DNA of 37,732 nucleotides from a virus. The stretch's first letter is position 1. Each line of letters begins with the position of its first letter. A program made the translations under genes and the position numbers. Shown one piece after another: positions 29,595 to 37,732 of the stretch. The notes below the pieces were generated by a model that saw only the letters and a program-made list of their open reading frames with translations, had not been told where the DNA came from and did no database searches. The stretch spans positions 1-37,732 of IMG/VR virus record IMGVR_UViG_3300049057_000066, one strand, 5' to 3'.

Positions 29595-29951
29595 ATGTCT
29601 CACGGTCCTCAATCAGTTTTCGGTCCATATGTGATCGCATCAGGAGCTTCTACTTGCTCTGAGATAGTTTTCGATCGCTCATGGAAAAGCATTTATCTAC
29701 AAGTTGGCACTATGTCCACTGGCGTAAACTTAAACGTTCACGCTAAGGGACTATCTACCAACAACTACTACACGGTTTTTCATCCGAGCATTAACTCAAG
29801 CACTGTCACTAACAATCCGTTTGTGATTTCTGCTGGCGTTGGCTCTGGCGGTGGAGTTGTTCCATTTCCAAACGGCCTGCCCAATGTGCGTGTCGTTGGT
29901 ACCGGCGTGATCTCTGGCGGATGTAGCTTCTACGTAATTTGCTCAGACTAA
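29595..29951 (+). CDS. Small Ser/Thr/Gly-rich structural protein
   Basis: A 118-residue beta-rich protein with strong Ser/Thr content (STNNYYTVFHPSINSSTV). AAAAAGGAG upstream. Likely a virion surface component; possible acceptor for the Maf-like enzyme. Confidence 0.55.
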   Translation: MSHGPQSVFGPYVIASGASTCSEIVFDRSWKSIYLQVGTMSTGVNLNVHAKGLSTNNYYTVFHPSINSSTVTNNPFVISAGVGSGGGVVPFPNGLPNVRVVGTGVISGGCSFYVICSD

Positions 29952-29988
29952 ATAATTTTTAACGTAATTTTTTTGTAAAGGAGATTTT

Positions 29989-30354
29989 ATGGCAATAGTT
30001 AGAGTGTGGAATGACAATGAATATCCATATAAGGAAATTTTTCAAGACGAGGAGATAAGAATCCCGGCTAAAAAGTTTATTGAAATGGATGAGAAAAAAG
30101 CAATTCTCTTTAAAGGGACGTTTGCGCCGATGAAACTAGACGCGCAAAAAAAGCCAATGCCTGAATATTTTAAAATGATTCGCATTGAAGACAAAGGCAC
30201 GCCCTTAAAAGAAGAAAAGCAGAAATTTGTTTGTCAGCAAGACGGTGTGGAATTTGATACTCAAGTAGAGCTAGACGCTTGGATTGAGGCAAATCATCTA
30301 GACAAAATTCTAGACCCAAAAGTAGCTGACGATATGAAAAAGAAAAAGAAATAG
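29989..30354 (+). CDS. Small charged structural-region protein
   Basis: A 121-residue protein with an N-terminal beta part (VRVWNDNEYPYKEIFQDEEI), a charged middle and a Lys-rich end (DDMKKKKK). It is last before the terminator, so it closes the capsid transcription unit. Resembles small head-completion proteins in position only. Confidence 0.55.
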   Translation: MAIVRVWNDNEYPYKEIFQDEEIRIPAKKFIEMDEKKAILFKGTFAPMKLDAQKKPMPEYFKMIRIEDKGTPLKEEKQKFVCQQDGVEFDTQVELDAWIEANHLDKILDPKVADDMKKKKK

Positions 30355-30372
30355 CGCTCAAGGATGAGCGTG

Positions 30373-30434
30373 CTCTAGAGCCGGTTGGAAACCCACCGAC
30401 GGCTCTCGCCAACGGGCTCTAGAGTTATTTTTTT
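30373..30434 (+). terminator. Intrinsic terminator with a long stem and alternative inner hairpin
   Basis: A 16-bp stem with one mismatch (30373-30388 with 30409-30424; outer 8 bp CTCTAGAG) is followed by TTATTTTTTT. An alternative inner hairpin pairs GAGCCG (30378-30383) with CGGCTC (30400-30405); the two cannot form together. It separates capsid from tail genes. Confidence 0.8.
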
Positions 30435-30446
30435 ACAAGGAAGTTT

Positions 30447-31097
30447 ATGACGCCAGCACAGATAGCGACCGCTGCCCGCGAAGAGTATAACTCCATAGGC
30501 GATACGTTCTTTAGTGACGCTAGCATTTACAACCTTATCACTAAAGGCTGTAACGAGTTTGCTCAGCGTGCATTTCTTATCGAAAGCGTTGACACAAGCA
30601 CTACGACTACAGCTGGCACTGAGACGTATAACTTTCCCACGTACGCGCAAACGATTAAGCGCGTAGAATATAACGGCGTAAAGCTTGACCCGATAGACTT
30701 TAAAGAAAAAGACGTTGTCACTCTTTATCCCGCTACCACTACCACGGGCACGCCACGCTTTTACTCGCAGTGGAATAGGCAGCTTTATTTAAACCCTATC
30801 CCTGGCACAAGCTCGGTCACTATTAAAATATACTACTACGGCACGCCAGCAATCATTGATGACGCCACCGACACGATTGAAATCCCGCTGATTTTCCACT
30901 GGAACTTAGTCGATTACGTTTTAATGAATATGGTCGCTAAAGATGAAAACACTAAAATGCTTAACTTTTACAAAGCGCGCTGGGATGAGGCCATCACTTA
31001 CGCCGTACAATGGAAAGCTAAGCAAAAGCGTACTGACGGCCCGGCGCAAGTTAAAGACGAAGACGTAATGCGTAGAACTGTTTTAGGAGCTAGATGA
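30447..31097 (+). CDS. Head-tail adaptor protein (P22 gp4-like)
   Basis: A 216-residue protein; the helical N terminus (MTPAQIATAAREEYNS) and a beta-rich middle (KLDPIDFKEKDV, FYSQWNRQLYLNPIP) match the podovirus adaptor family that sits on the portal and begins the tail. AAGGAA upstream; overlaps the next gene by 4 bases. Confidence 0.72.
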   Translation: MTPAQIATAAREEYNSIGDTFFSDASIYNLITKGCNEFAQRAFLIESVDTSTTTTAGTETYNFPTYAQTIKRVEYNGVKLDPIDFKEKDVVTLYPATTTTGTPRFYSQWNRQLYLNPIPGTSSVTIKIYYYGTPAIIDDATDTIEIPLIFHWNLVDYVLMNMVAKDENTKMLNFYKARWDEAITYAVQWKAKQKRTDGPAQVKDEDVMRRTVLGAR

Positions 31098-32989
31098 GGA
31101 CGATTTACCCGGCGAAAGTTCCAGCGCAGCTTGATGGCGGCAAAAACAATAAGTTTGCAGCGTCAACTATTTTGGATAACGAGTCGCCAGATTGTTTAAA
31201 CGTAGTGTTTAGCGACGGCACGTGCGGCACGCGCTCTGGCATGCAAAAGCTAAACACTGCCACCGTTGGCTCTTACGCTTGCGATGGGCTGTACGTGCGC
31301 CATGATCAAACGACCGCGCAAACTATGATCGCTTTCTTTGGCGGTACGGCGTACACAAATAACGGTACAAGCTTTTTAGCTATCGGTAGCGGCACAAGTG
31401 TGTATACGGCTGGCGTAAGATTTGGCTCTACAGAATATCAAAACCAAATTTATTTCGGAAATGGGAATATCATTCCTTACAAATGGAACGGCACCGACTG
31501 GACACGCCACAGCGTTTACCCGCCAACGACAACGGCAACGGTAGCGACAGCGCCGACTGGCGTAGGCTTGACTGGCGTTTACAGCTACAAAATAACTTAC
31601 GTAAATAGCTACGTCGTGCAAGGTGACGTGAGCCCAGTGACGAACACGCTCACAGTTTCAAATCAAAACATACGGCTAACGAGCATTCCAGTAGCGCCGC
31701 AAAGTTTTGGCGTAAGCGCAAGGCGTATTTATCGTACGGCTACTAGTGGAACGGTGTACAAGCTACTTACTACAATTAACGACAACACGACTACGACGTA
31801 TGATGACGCCATAGCTGACGCAGCACTAGGTGCGACAGCGCCAACGGATAACGGTGTAGCGCCAAAGTATAACGCTTGCGTTTATCATCAAAATAGATTG
31901 TGGGTAAACGATCCATCAAACTTAAACTACGTTTTTTACTCTAATCTAGGCGAGCCGCACACATTCCCAACGACTAACTTTATTAAAGTTGGCGATAACT
32001 CAAGTGATTTGGTCAGAGGTTTTGCGGTCGGCGATAACGTCGTTTATGTTTTCTGTGATAAATCAGTGTGGGCTATTTACATCACTGACCCAAGCGATGC
32101 GACAACATGGAAAACGATTAAAGTTAATTCTAACTATGGCTCAAAATCACCTTACGGAATAGTAAACGTAAACCAAGAGGTCTTTTTTCCAGCAATGGAA
32201 AACGATAAGTTTGTCGGTTTTGCGCTTGTTGCTGGAGCATCGACAAAACCAGACTCAACGCTTTTAACCGTAAGCGCTGCTGGCTCTGATCTTATTTCTA
32301 ATCGCATTCAGCCAGATATGTACTCAGTACAAAAAGACTATGCGGCCAACATCTCAAGCATTGTATTTAAAAATAAATGCTACACCACCTTAACGTATGA
32401 CACCGGCAACACGACAAATAATCGCGTTTACGTTTACGATTTCTCTATTGATAATTTAAGTAAAAAACAGAAAGCCGTATGGGTTCCGTACACTGGCTGG
32501 AGTCCAGCGCAATTTTGTATCTGGAATGGCTCGCTATATTTTGGCTCAAGCACCGCTAATGGCTATGTGTACCAAGCCGAAAGCTCTCAGTATAACGATG
32601 ACGGTGCGGCTATTAATTCTTATGCCTGGACCAAAGAATTCACGGGCTATGAAGGCGAATTTAGCTTTAATAAAGATTATAGATATTGTAGAATGTTAGT
32701 AGATCTCGCTGGCGCATATTCCATGGACGTTACTTATCTGATTGATTCAGATAAGGGTTCGGGAAACACGGAGCAAGTTGATTTAGACCCAGGTGGCTCG
32801 GTGTGGGGTGTGATGGTTTGGGGCGTCGATATTTGGGGCGGCGGATCTTATCAAGATGAGAAGCAGATTTATTTAGCCGGTGCTCGTGGACGGCGAATAC
32901 AATTTAAATTTTCTAATCAAAATACAGTAAATCAAAGATTTAAAGTCCATTGGTTTAGTTTCGCATATAACTTAAAAGGATTTAGGTAG
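31094..32989 (+). CDS. Packaged-DNA stabilisation/tail hub protein (P22 gp10-like)
   Basis: Plugs the portal and links it to the tail needle and fibres. A 631-residue, beta-rich protein with propeller-like repeats. The N-terminal LDNESPDCLNVVFSDGTCG is typical of this podovirus family, and the C-terminal VWGVMVWGVDIWGGG repeats are Trp-rich strands. It follows the adaptor directly, as in P22. Confidence 0.75.
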   Translation: MRTIYPAKVPAQLDGGKNNKFAASTILDNESPDCLNVVFSDGTCGTRSGMQKLNTATVGSYACDGLYVRHDQTTAQTMIAFFGGTAYTNNGTSFLAIGSGTSVYTAGVRFGSTEYQNQIYFGNGNIIPYKWNGTDWTRHSVYPPTTTATVATAPTGVGLTGVYSYKITYVNSYVVQGDVSPVTNTLTVSNQNIRLTSIPVAPQSFGVSARRIYRTATSGTVYKLLTTINDNTTTTYDDAIADAALGATAPTDNGVAPKYNACVYHQNRLWVNDPSNLNYVFYSNLGEPHTFPTTNFIKVGDNSSDLVRGFAVGDNVVYVFCDKSVWAIYITDPSDATTWKTIKVNSNYGSKSPYGIVNVNQEVFFPAMENDKFVGFALVAGASTKPDSTLLTVSAAGSDLISNRIQPDMYSVQKDYAANISSIVFKNKCYTTLTYDTGNTTNNRVYVYDFSIDNLSKKQKAVWVPYTGWSPAQFCIWNGSLYFGSSTANGYVYQAESSQYNDDGAAINSYAWTKEFTGYEGEFSFNKDYRYCRMLVDLAGAYSMDVTYLIDSDKGSGNTEQVDLDPGGSVWGVMVWGVDIWGGGSYQDEKQIYLAGARGRRIQFKFSNQNTVNQRFKVHWFSFAYNLKGFR

Positions 32990-32990
32990 T

Positions 32991-33560
32991 ATGGCTTTCA
33001 TGCAAAACGGTTTCAAACCGCCTCGGCCCCCTGGCGCGCCACAAGTTAACCCTTACAACACGTTTCGCCAACAAGCCGAGCAGCGAGCGGGCGCGCAAAT
33101 ACAGCAAAACCAAAACGCTTTACAAAGACGTTTCGCACAGCTTGGCGGCGGACCTAGTGGTGCGCAAATGAAAATGGAGCAAGAAGTTCAGCGCCAAGGC
33201 AATGAGGACTTAAACAACCAAATTGGCTCTATCAACGCGCAAGAAGCACAAACCAATACGCAAGCTGATCAGTTCAATCGTCAGTTTGGTTTAGAGCAAA
33301 TGAAAACTCTTGGCGGTTTAGATTTAGCTCGCCGTCAGTCAGCGCTTGACGAACAAGGACAGTTCTTTAACCAAGCGCAAGCACAGCTAAGCAGTGGTTA
33401 CAATGCGCCAAGATACGAGCAAGAAATTGCGCGCTATCAAGGTTTGCTAAACAACCAAGGCGATTTCGGCGGTTATGTAAATCAATTACAAACCTTAACA
33501 AACCCAATGCTAAGACGTCTTCAAGCGCCGCAAGCTTTGCCAGAGGTGAGTAATGGTTAA
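32991..33560 (+). CDS. Gln/Asn-rich helical protein, candidate ejection or assembly protein
   Basis: A 189-residue protein dominated by Gln, Asn, Ala and Arg in helical repeats (QQNQNALQRRFAQLGG and similar). Such composition is common in podovirus internal and ejected proteins (P22 gp7/gp14 position). No signature is recognised. Confidence 0.6.
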   Translation: MAFMQNGFKPPRPPGAPQVNPYNTFRQQAEQRAGAQIQQNQNALQRRFAQLGGGPSGAQMKMEQEVQRQGNEDLNNQIGSINAQEAQTNTQADQFNRQFGLEQMKTLGGLDLARRQSALDEQGQFFNQAQAQLSSGYNAPRYEQEIARYQGLLNNQGDFGGYVNQLQTLTNPMLRRLQAPQALPEVSNG

Positions 33561-33888
33561 CATCACACAAAGACCAAAAATTGATGAGGGCACAAATAAC
33601 GGCGGACTTGGCACACTACTTGGCGCGGCTGCTGGAGCGGCGCTTGCCCCTTTCACGGCTGGCGCAAGTGTTCCAGCTATGATGGGATTGGGCGCAAGTC
33701 TTGGTGGTGCGGCTGGCGGAATGTTATCAAAACCGGGCTCAGTTAGCGAAATGCCACAAGTACAAAATAGCACTCAAGGTGGGGCAATGGCGCGAAAGCT
33801 TTTAGCTGAAAGCAATCCAATGTTTCAGATGCCGCAAGCTCCACAACCACAAGACCCAATGCAACGCAGACTAATGGGGATAGCATAA
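33553..33888 (+). CDS. Gly/Ala-rich protein with membrane-like middle segment
   Basis: A 111-residue protein: residues 18-55 are almost all Gly, Ala, Leu, Met and Pro (LGTLLGAAAGAALAPFTAG), then a Gln/Met-rich tail. Possibly inserts in the host membrane during DNA ejection. It overlaps both neighbours. Confidence 0.55.
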   Translation: MVNITQRPKIDEGTNNGGLGTLLGAAAGAALAPFTAGASVPAMMGLGASLGGAAGGMLSKPGSVSEMPQVQNSTQGGAMARKLLAESNPMFQMPQAPQPQDPMQRRLMGIA

Positions 33889-34883
33889 TGGCTGTAGCAA
33901 TTAATCAAGTTCAAAGGCCGCAAGAAAATAAAGAGAGCGATTTAGATAAGCTCGCGAAGTTTATCCAGCTTGGAGCTAATGTCTACGGCGTGAAAGACTC
34001 TTACGATAAGGGTCTAATAGCGCAAGACCACGCAGCTCGCGAAAAGACTGTGTTCGATCAAGGGCAAGAGCAGATTGCGCAGCTAAAAGATGTTAACTCG
34101 CCAATGGCACGCGCTTACGCGAAAGCTTTTAATCAAGCTGGCGTGCAAGTTGATCCGAGCATGTCGATGTATCAAAACAAACAAATCTATGGCGACCCGA
34201 GCGAGCTATTGAAAGCAAAAATTTCCGCGCAATCACGCCACACTGGGCTTGAAGGCATGATAGCAGAGGAACGGTTGAATGCAATGAAGCGCGCTGCTAA
34301 AGAGGCGCAAATGCCGTCGCAAAAACAGCTAGACGAAATACAACAATTTGACGATTCAATAAATGCTCTTAAAGATATTATGGGCTCGGCTCGCGAAAAT
34401 TATGTAGGTCCGCTTTCTGGTCGAACGCCAGAAATGTTGGTGTCGGGCGATGAATCAGCTTTTAGGTCAAAATCCGGAAGGTATAGTGACATTTATAGAA
34501 AAAACATTACTGGCGCTGGCGCGGGCGATAAAGAGCTTGCAAGACTAGAGGGCCGCTTGCCAAATGTTACTGACTTGCCAGAAAATTTTATGGGCAAGGG
34601 CAACGACATTTTAAAAGCCACATTGGCTGCAAAAGCTAGATATTTAGAAAATTTATCCAGGACTGGAAAAAATGTTGCAGATTACAAGTCACCTGACTTT
34701 GCGCCAATAACAATGTTTGGTCTAAAACCTCAGCCAAAACCAACAATGGTTAACGGTGCGCCAAATTTCAATGTACCGACTGCAAATGCAGGCCAAGGTC
34801 CGCAGCCAGGCACAGTAGAAAATGGCTACAGATTTAAGGGCGGCAATCCAGCTGATCAAAACAGTTGGGAGAAAGTAAAATAA
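33888..34883 (+). CDS. Internal virion/ejection protein candidate
   Basis: A 331-residue, mainly helical protein (residues 20-260), ending in a Pro/Asn/Gly-rich tail. It sits between the small Gly-rich protein and the large ejection protein, corresponding in position to P22 gp20-type injection proteins. No enzymatic motif is seen. TAATG at both ends. Confidence 0.62.
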   Translation: MAVAINQVQRPQENKESDLDKLAKFIQLGANVYGVKDSYDKGLIAQDHAAREKTVFDQGQEQIAQLKDVNSPMARAYAKAFNQAGVQVDPSMSMYQNKQIYGDPSELLKAKISAQSRHTGLEGMIAEERLNAMKRAAKEAQMPSQKQLDEIQQFDDSINALKDIMGSARENYVGPLSGRTPEMLVSGDESAFRSKSGRYSDIYRKNITGAGAGDKELARLEGRLPNVTDLPENFMGKGNDILKATLAAKARYLENLSRTGKNVADYKSPDFAPITMFGLKPQPKPTMVNGAPNFNVPTANAGQGPQPGTVENGYRFKGGNPADQNSWEKVK

Positions 34884-37207
34884 TGGCGGCACCGTGGGAA
34901 AAGTATCAACAAGCTAACGCCGCTCAAGTGGAGCAAGAGCCACCACCATGGGAGAAATACGCCCCCGCCCCCGAGTCACGCATGATAGAGGCTGGCATCG
35001 AGGGCTTAGGAAAAGGCGCAACCTTTGGCGCTCTACCGTACCTGCAAGCTGCCGCAGAGAAAGCAATCACTATTGGCGGAAGCATGGGGCGCGACATGGG
35101 CTCGCCGATGAGTGAGCTCGTGCGCCAATATCGTGAGCGCGGCGCTGGCCTACGTGAGCAACATCCTGGTATTACGCTAACGGGTGAGCTCGTGGGTGGG
35201 TTTGCGCCAGGGCATGCGATTTCTAAAGGCGTTGGCTTGGTAGCAAGCGCTATTCCTAAAGCGCAAGCGATCGCTACTGCTGCGCCAACGGTTGGAAAAA
35301 TCGCTCGCGGAGCGACCGAGGGCGCGGTTATGGGCGCTGCTTACACGCCTGACGAGGGCGCTGATTTAGAGCGGCGTTTGGAGCAAGCTAAATTTGGTAC
35401 GCTTGTCGGCGGGGCAATTCCCGCAGCGATAGCAGGTGTCGGCGGAGCTGGTAAGATCGTGAAAGCCGGAGCCACAAAAGCCTTTTCCGCAGTTACGGGT
35501 GTAAAAGAAGACGTGCTGCGAGAGTTTGCTAGCGATCCGCAAAAGTATTTGAATGCACCTTCACGCCAAGAGATTGTCGCTAACGTTACCAAAGTAGTTA
35601 ACGATCTAGACGATAAGGTTAGACAAGGGCAAATAGCTGTAGAGGACGCGAAACAAATTTACCGCGAGTCAATCGCAAGCTTAAAGAGCGAACGCACTGA
35701 CAAATACAAAGAGGCAAGCGAAGCTTTGCGCTATGGCTTACGCAATTTAGATGAGGCGTATAAAGGTGTAGTTAACGATTTGAAAGCCAAGCCAGCGCCA
35801 ACAAGTTTACAACCACAAGTTAGCAGCGCCATCAGTGATCTAAAAAACTTAGTGCAACAAGGCAGTGACGAATCATACAAAATTTTAGAAAACGATAAAG
35901 GGGCTTACGGCATTCGAAGTGCGGGCAAAGTTTTGCGTGACATGGCCGATCAAATGGATATTCAGCCATGGACCAACGAGGCGGCCTCAACCGGAAAAGA
36001 TTTAGCGGCACGAGTAAACCATGCTGGCCCAGTTATGCAGGCGAGCCGCCCCGTTACCGCTGAGTCACGAGGCGTGCAAAACACTATTAGAGCTTTTGCC
36101 AAAATGCTTGAGCAAACTCCCGAGGCGGTTCCAGCAAAAGAGCTTAAAAAGATTTTACAACAAATTGATAATTCAGGCCGCGCGCAATACGGCCAGCCGG
36201 GTTTTGATAGCCGAGTATCGCAAGCCTACAAGCTTGTTAGAAAAGTAATTGATGAGGGCATTAAGAGTAAAAACCCAGAGTATCGGGCCAAGATGATTGA
36301 AGTTGCACAAAACACTGGTCTGCTTGATGAGTCGATAGCGGCATTCGGTAGCCCCGATAAAGCCATTTCAAAACTTGCAAGTATAGCTTCGCCGAAGGGA
36401 AAACTCACTGCCGAGACGCTTAACAAACTAGGCCAAGCCACCGGCAATGACTTTGACTCCCCAATTCGCGACTATATAGAAACTCAAAGTTTGTTAAAAA
36501 ATCCTCAAAAGCTTGAGGGCATTAAGCGCGGGCTTCCTGAATTTGTCGAAAGTCAAAAACTTGCAAAGGCCGCTAAACAAGCTGAGTTTGCAAAAGATCC
36601 GCGTGAAATAGTACGCCTTTCTAAAAACAGCATGGAAAAACGGAGTCTTGATTTCGCGGGCAATGAACTAAATTTAGCAAAAGAGATCAAAGGCAAGGCG
36701 ATTGGCTGGACTGAGGGCAACGTAAACGAAAAGATTAACGCCGTAATGCGCGGAAAAGATTTCATCAAAGGTCAGCTGTCAGAGCTTGGTAAGCTTGGCA
36801 ATCAAGATTTTGTAGACCAAGTCAATAAGCTAAGGGTTAACGAAGCGTTTACAAAAACAAACATGAACGGCTCACGTAACGTAAACTTTTGGTCGCTCAT
36901 GGGCTTTGGCGCCGCCGGCGGCGGTGGGCCTGGCGCTATGATTGGCGCGGCTACTGGCATGCTTATGGATAAGTACGGCCCAGCGGTAGCTAAAAACGTA
37001 ATCTTGGGCATTAGCAAAATAAAGAGCCAGCCTACGGTGCAATCACTTATGAAAGCTGGCATCACTTCGCAAAAAGTAGCGCAAGAGTTAGCGGATGATT
37101 TCGCTAAAGCCGTGGGCGTGCCCGCACAATCGCTAAACGCTGACGCAATTACGCGTAGGTTAATTGGCGAAAATGAAAAAGGCGAAAACAATTTCGCAAG
37201 CAAGTAA
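34883..37207 (+). CDS. Large DNA-ejection protein (P22 gp16-like position)
   Basis: A 774-residue protein from ATG 34883 (TAATG with the previous stop), not the TTG at 34865. Two APWEKY/PPWEKY-type motifs occur in the first 40 residues, as in other podovirus injection proteins. A Gly/Ala-rich segment (about 125-200) could be a membrane-active helix pair, and long coiled-coil helices follow. Another small-residue segment (FGAAGGGGPGAMIGAATGML) lies near 680. No lysozyme motif is seen. Confidence 0.7.
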   Translation: MAAPWEKYQQANAAQVEQEPPPWEKYAPAPESRMIEAGIEGLGKGATFGALPYLQAAAEKAITIGGSMGRDMGSPMSELVRQYRERGAGLREQHPGITLTGELVGGFAPGHAISKGVGLVASAIPKAQAIATAAPTVGKIARGATEGAVMGAAYTPDEGADLERRLEQAKFGTLVGGAIPAAIAGVGGAGKIVKAGATKAFSAVTGVKEDVLREFASDPQKYLNAPSRQEIVANVTKVVNDLDDKVRQGQIAVEDAKQIYRESIASLKSERTDKYKEASEALRYGLRNLDEAYKGVVNDLKAKPAPTSLQPQVSSAISDLKNLVQQGSDESYKILENDKGAYGIRSAGKVLRDMADQMDIQPWTNEAASTGKDLAARVNHAGPVMQASRPVTAESRGVQNTIRAFAKMLEQTPEAVPAKELKKILQQIDNSGRAQYGQPGFDSRVSQAYKLVRKVIDEGIKSKNPEYRAKMIEVAQNTGLLDESIAAFGSPDKAISKLASIASPKGKLTAETLNKLGQATGNDFDSPIRDYIETQSLLKNPQKLEGIKRGLPEFVESQKLAKAAKQAEFAKDPREIVRLSKNSMEKRSLDFAGNELNLAKEIKGKAIGWTEGNVNEKINAVMRGKDFIKGQLSELGKLGNQDFVDQVNKLRVNEAFTKTNMNGSRNVNFWSLMGFGAAGGGGPGAMIGAATGMLMDKYGPAVAKNVILGISKIKSQPTVQSLMKAGITSQKVAQELADDFAKAVGVPAQSLNADAITRRLIGENEKGENNFASK

Positions 37208-37235
37208 CGATTTATTTTTAAAGGAGAAACGTAAA

Positions 37236-37250
37236 ATGAAAAGCGAATAA
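37236..37250 (+). other. Four-codon mini ORF (MKSE) before the tail fibre gene
   Basis: AAGGAG at 37221-37226 is correctly spaced for ATG AAA AGC GAA TAA, not for the tail fibre ATG at 37255. The tail fibre could be translated by re-initiation after this mini ORF. It may be an upstream control peptide. Confidence 0.35.
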
Positions 37251-37254
37251 ATAA

Positions 37255-37732
37255 ATGGGTTACACTACAGTCACGTATAGTTTCGCGAACTCGACCACGT
37301 CAGACGCCACGCAAGTTAACCAAAACTTCACTGACATACTAAACGGTTTAAGCGATGGCACTAAAGATCTAAACGTCAGCGCTATCACTGCTGCTGGCGC
37401 CGCCACATTCAATGGCGCAGTTACGCTTGGTAACGGCACGCCTGACGATATTACTATCGGCGGCTCGCTTGCTAGCTCAATCGCGGTCAAAACTACATTT
37501 AGCTATGATCTAGGCTCTAGCACGGTTGGCTGGAAAAGCTTTTACTTAGGCTCTAACGATAGCGCGGCTCGTACTGTGCGCTTGATTGCTGGCGCTGTCG
37601 GCTCAAGTTACACAATGACGCTGCCAACTGGCGCGGGCTCAGCTGGGCAAGTGGTTAGAAACTTGGGCTCTGGCTCTCTAGCGTTTTCAGATGACGCTGG
37701 CGAAACTATAAATTTAGGGCTCGCCGCAAGCG
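37255..37732 (+). CDS. Tail fibre or tailspike protein (partial, N-terminal part)
   Basis: Runs off the window end after 159 codons. The N terminus (NSTTSDATQVNQNFTDILNG, then DGTKDLNVSAITAAG) and the repeated Gly/Ala/Thr/Ser strands resemble the virion-attachment domains of phage tail fibres. A TAA stop immediately precedes the ATG in frame, so this is the earliest start. The receptor-binding end lies outside the window. Confidence 0.75.
   Translation, partial: MGYTTVTYSFANSTTSDATQVNQNFTDILNGLSDGTKDLNVSAITAAGAATFNGAVTLGNGTPDDITIGGSLASSIAVKTTFSYDLGSSTVGWKSFYLGSNDSAARTVRLIAGAVGSSYTMTLPTGAGSAGQVVRNLGSGSLAFSDDAGETINLGLAAS

Overview
The window is most of the genome of a temperate, short-tailed (podovirus-type, P22-like order) phage or prophage, seen in one orientation from the lysis genes round to the start of a tail fibre gene. 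Phage identity rests on a complete packaging and morphogenesis series: small-terminase candidate, large terminase, portal, scaffold, coat, adaptor, stabilisation protein, ejection proteins and tail fibre. No tape-measure or sheath gene is visible. Temperate lifestyle is shown by a tyrosine integrase, an excisionase-like protein, an attP carrying the 3' half of a tRNA-Arg gene, and a divergent repressor/Cro pair. The host is probably Gram-negative: there are three lipoboxes, a spanin-like pair and an amidase endolysin. Base composition is moderate and I cannot name the host.

Layout. 1-1.4 kb: terminator, then a lysis cassette (holin-like and i-spanin-like membrane proteins, a lipoprotein, an amidase). 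1.4-1.8 kb: a PD-(D/E)XK nuclease of homing-endonuclease type. 2.0-6.5 kb: a tightly coupled sugar operon with a PseB-like dehydratase, a short Gfo/Idh oxidoreductase, a cytidylyltransferase, a class III aminotransferase and a GNAT acetyltransferase. 6.7-7.8 kb: a leftward lipoprotein, the repressor, an operator and a Cro-like gene. 7.9-11.1 kb: early genes (Cas4-like nuclease, SSB, many tiny proteins). 11.1-12.6 kb: excisionase, integrase, attP. 12.6-18.3 kb: a replication-initiator-like gene containing a putative origin, RusA, a permuted papain-like enzyme, small HTH proteins, a TerS candidate and many small overlapping genes. 18.3-24.4 kb: a NeuB-type synthase, large terminase, DNA methyltransferase, zinc ribbon protein, portal. 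24.4-37.7 kb: a strong promoter, scaffold, coat, decoration-like protein, a Maf/DUF115 glycosyltransferase-like protein, several Ser/Thr-rich beta proteins, an intrinsic terminator, tail and ejection genes, and the start of a tail fibre.

The most unusual feature is a dispersed nonulosonic-acid (sialic-acid-like) system. Five activation and modification enzymes follow the lysis genes, the condensing synthase lies directly before the large terminase, and a Maf-family protein lies inside the capsid operon. Maf proteins elsewhere attach pseudaminic or legionaminic acid to flagellin Ser/Thr. All these genes lie in late-type transcription units, not beside the repressor where lysogenic-conversion genes usually sit. 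The simplest hypothesis is that the phage makes a CMP-activated nonulosonate during lytic growth and attaches it to its own virion proteins. Modification of a host surface protein is the main alternative.

Genes are packed with ATGA, GTGA and TAATG overlaps. Several real genes are shorter than 60 codons, and many have starts downstream of the longest possible one; both are noted where relevant.
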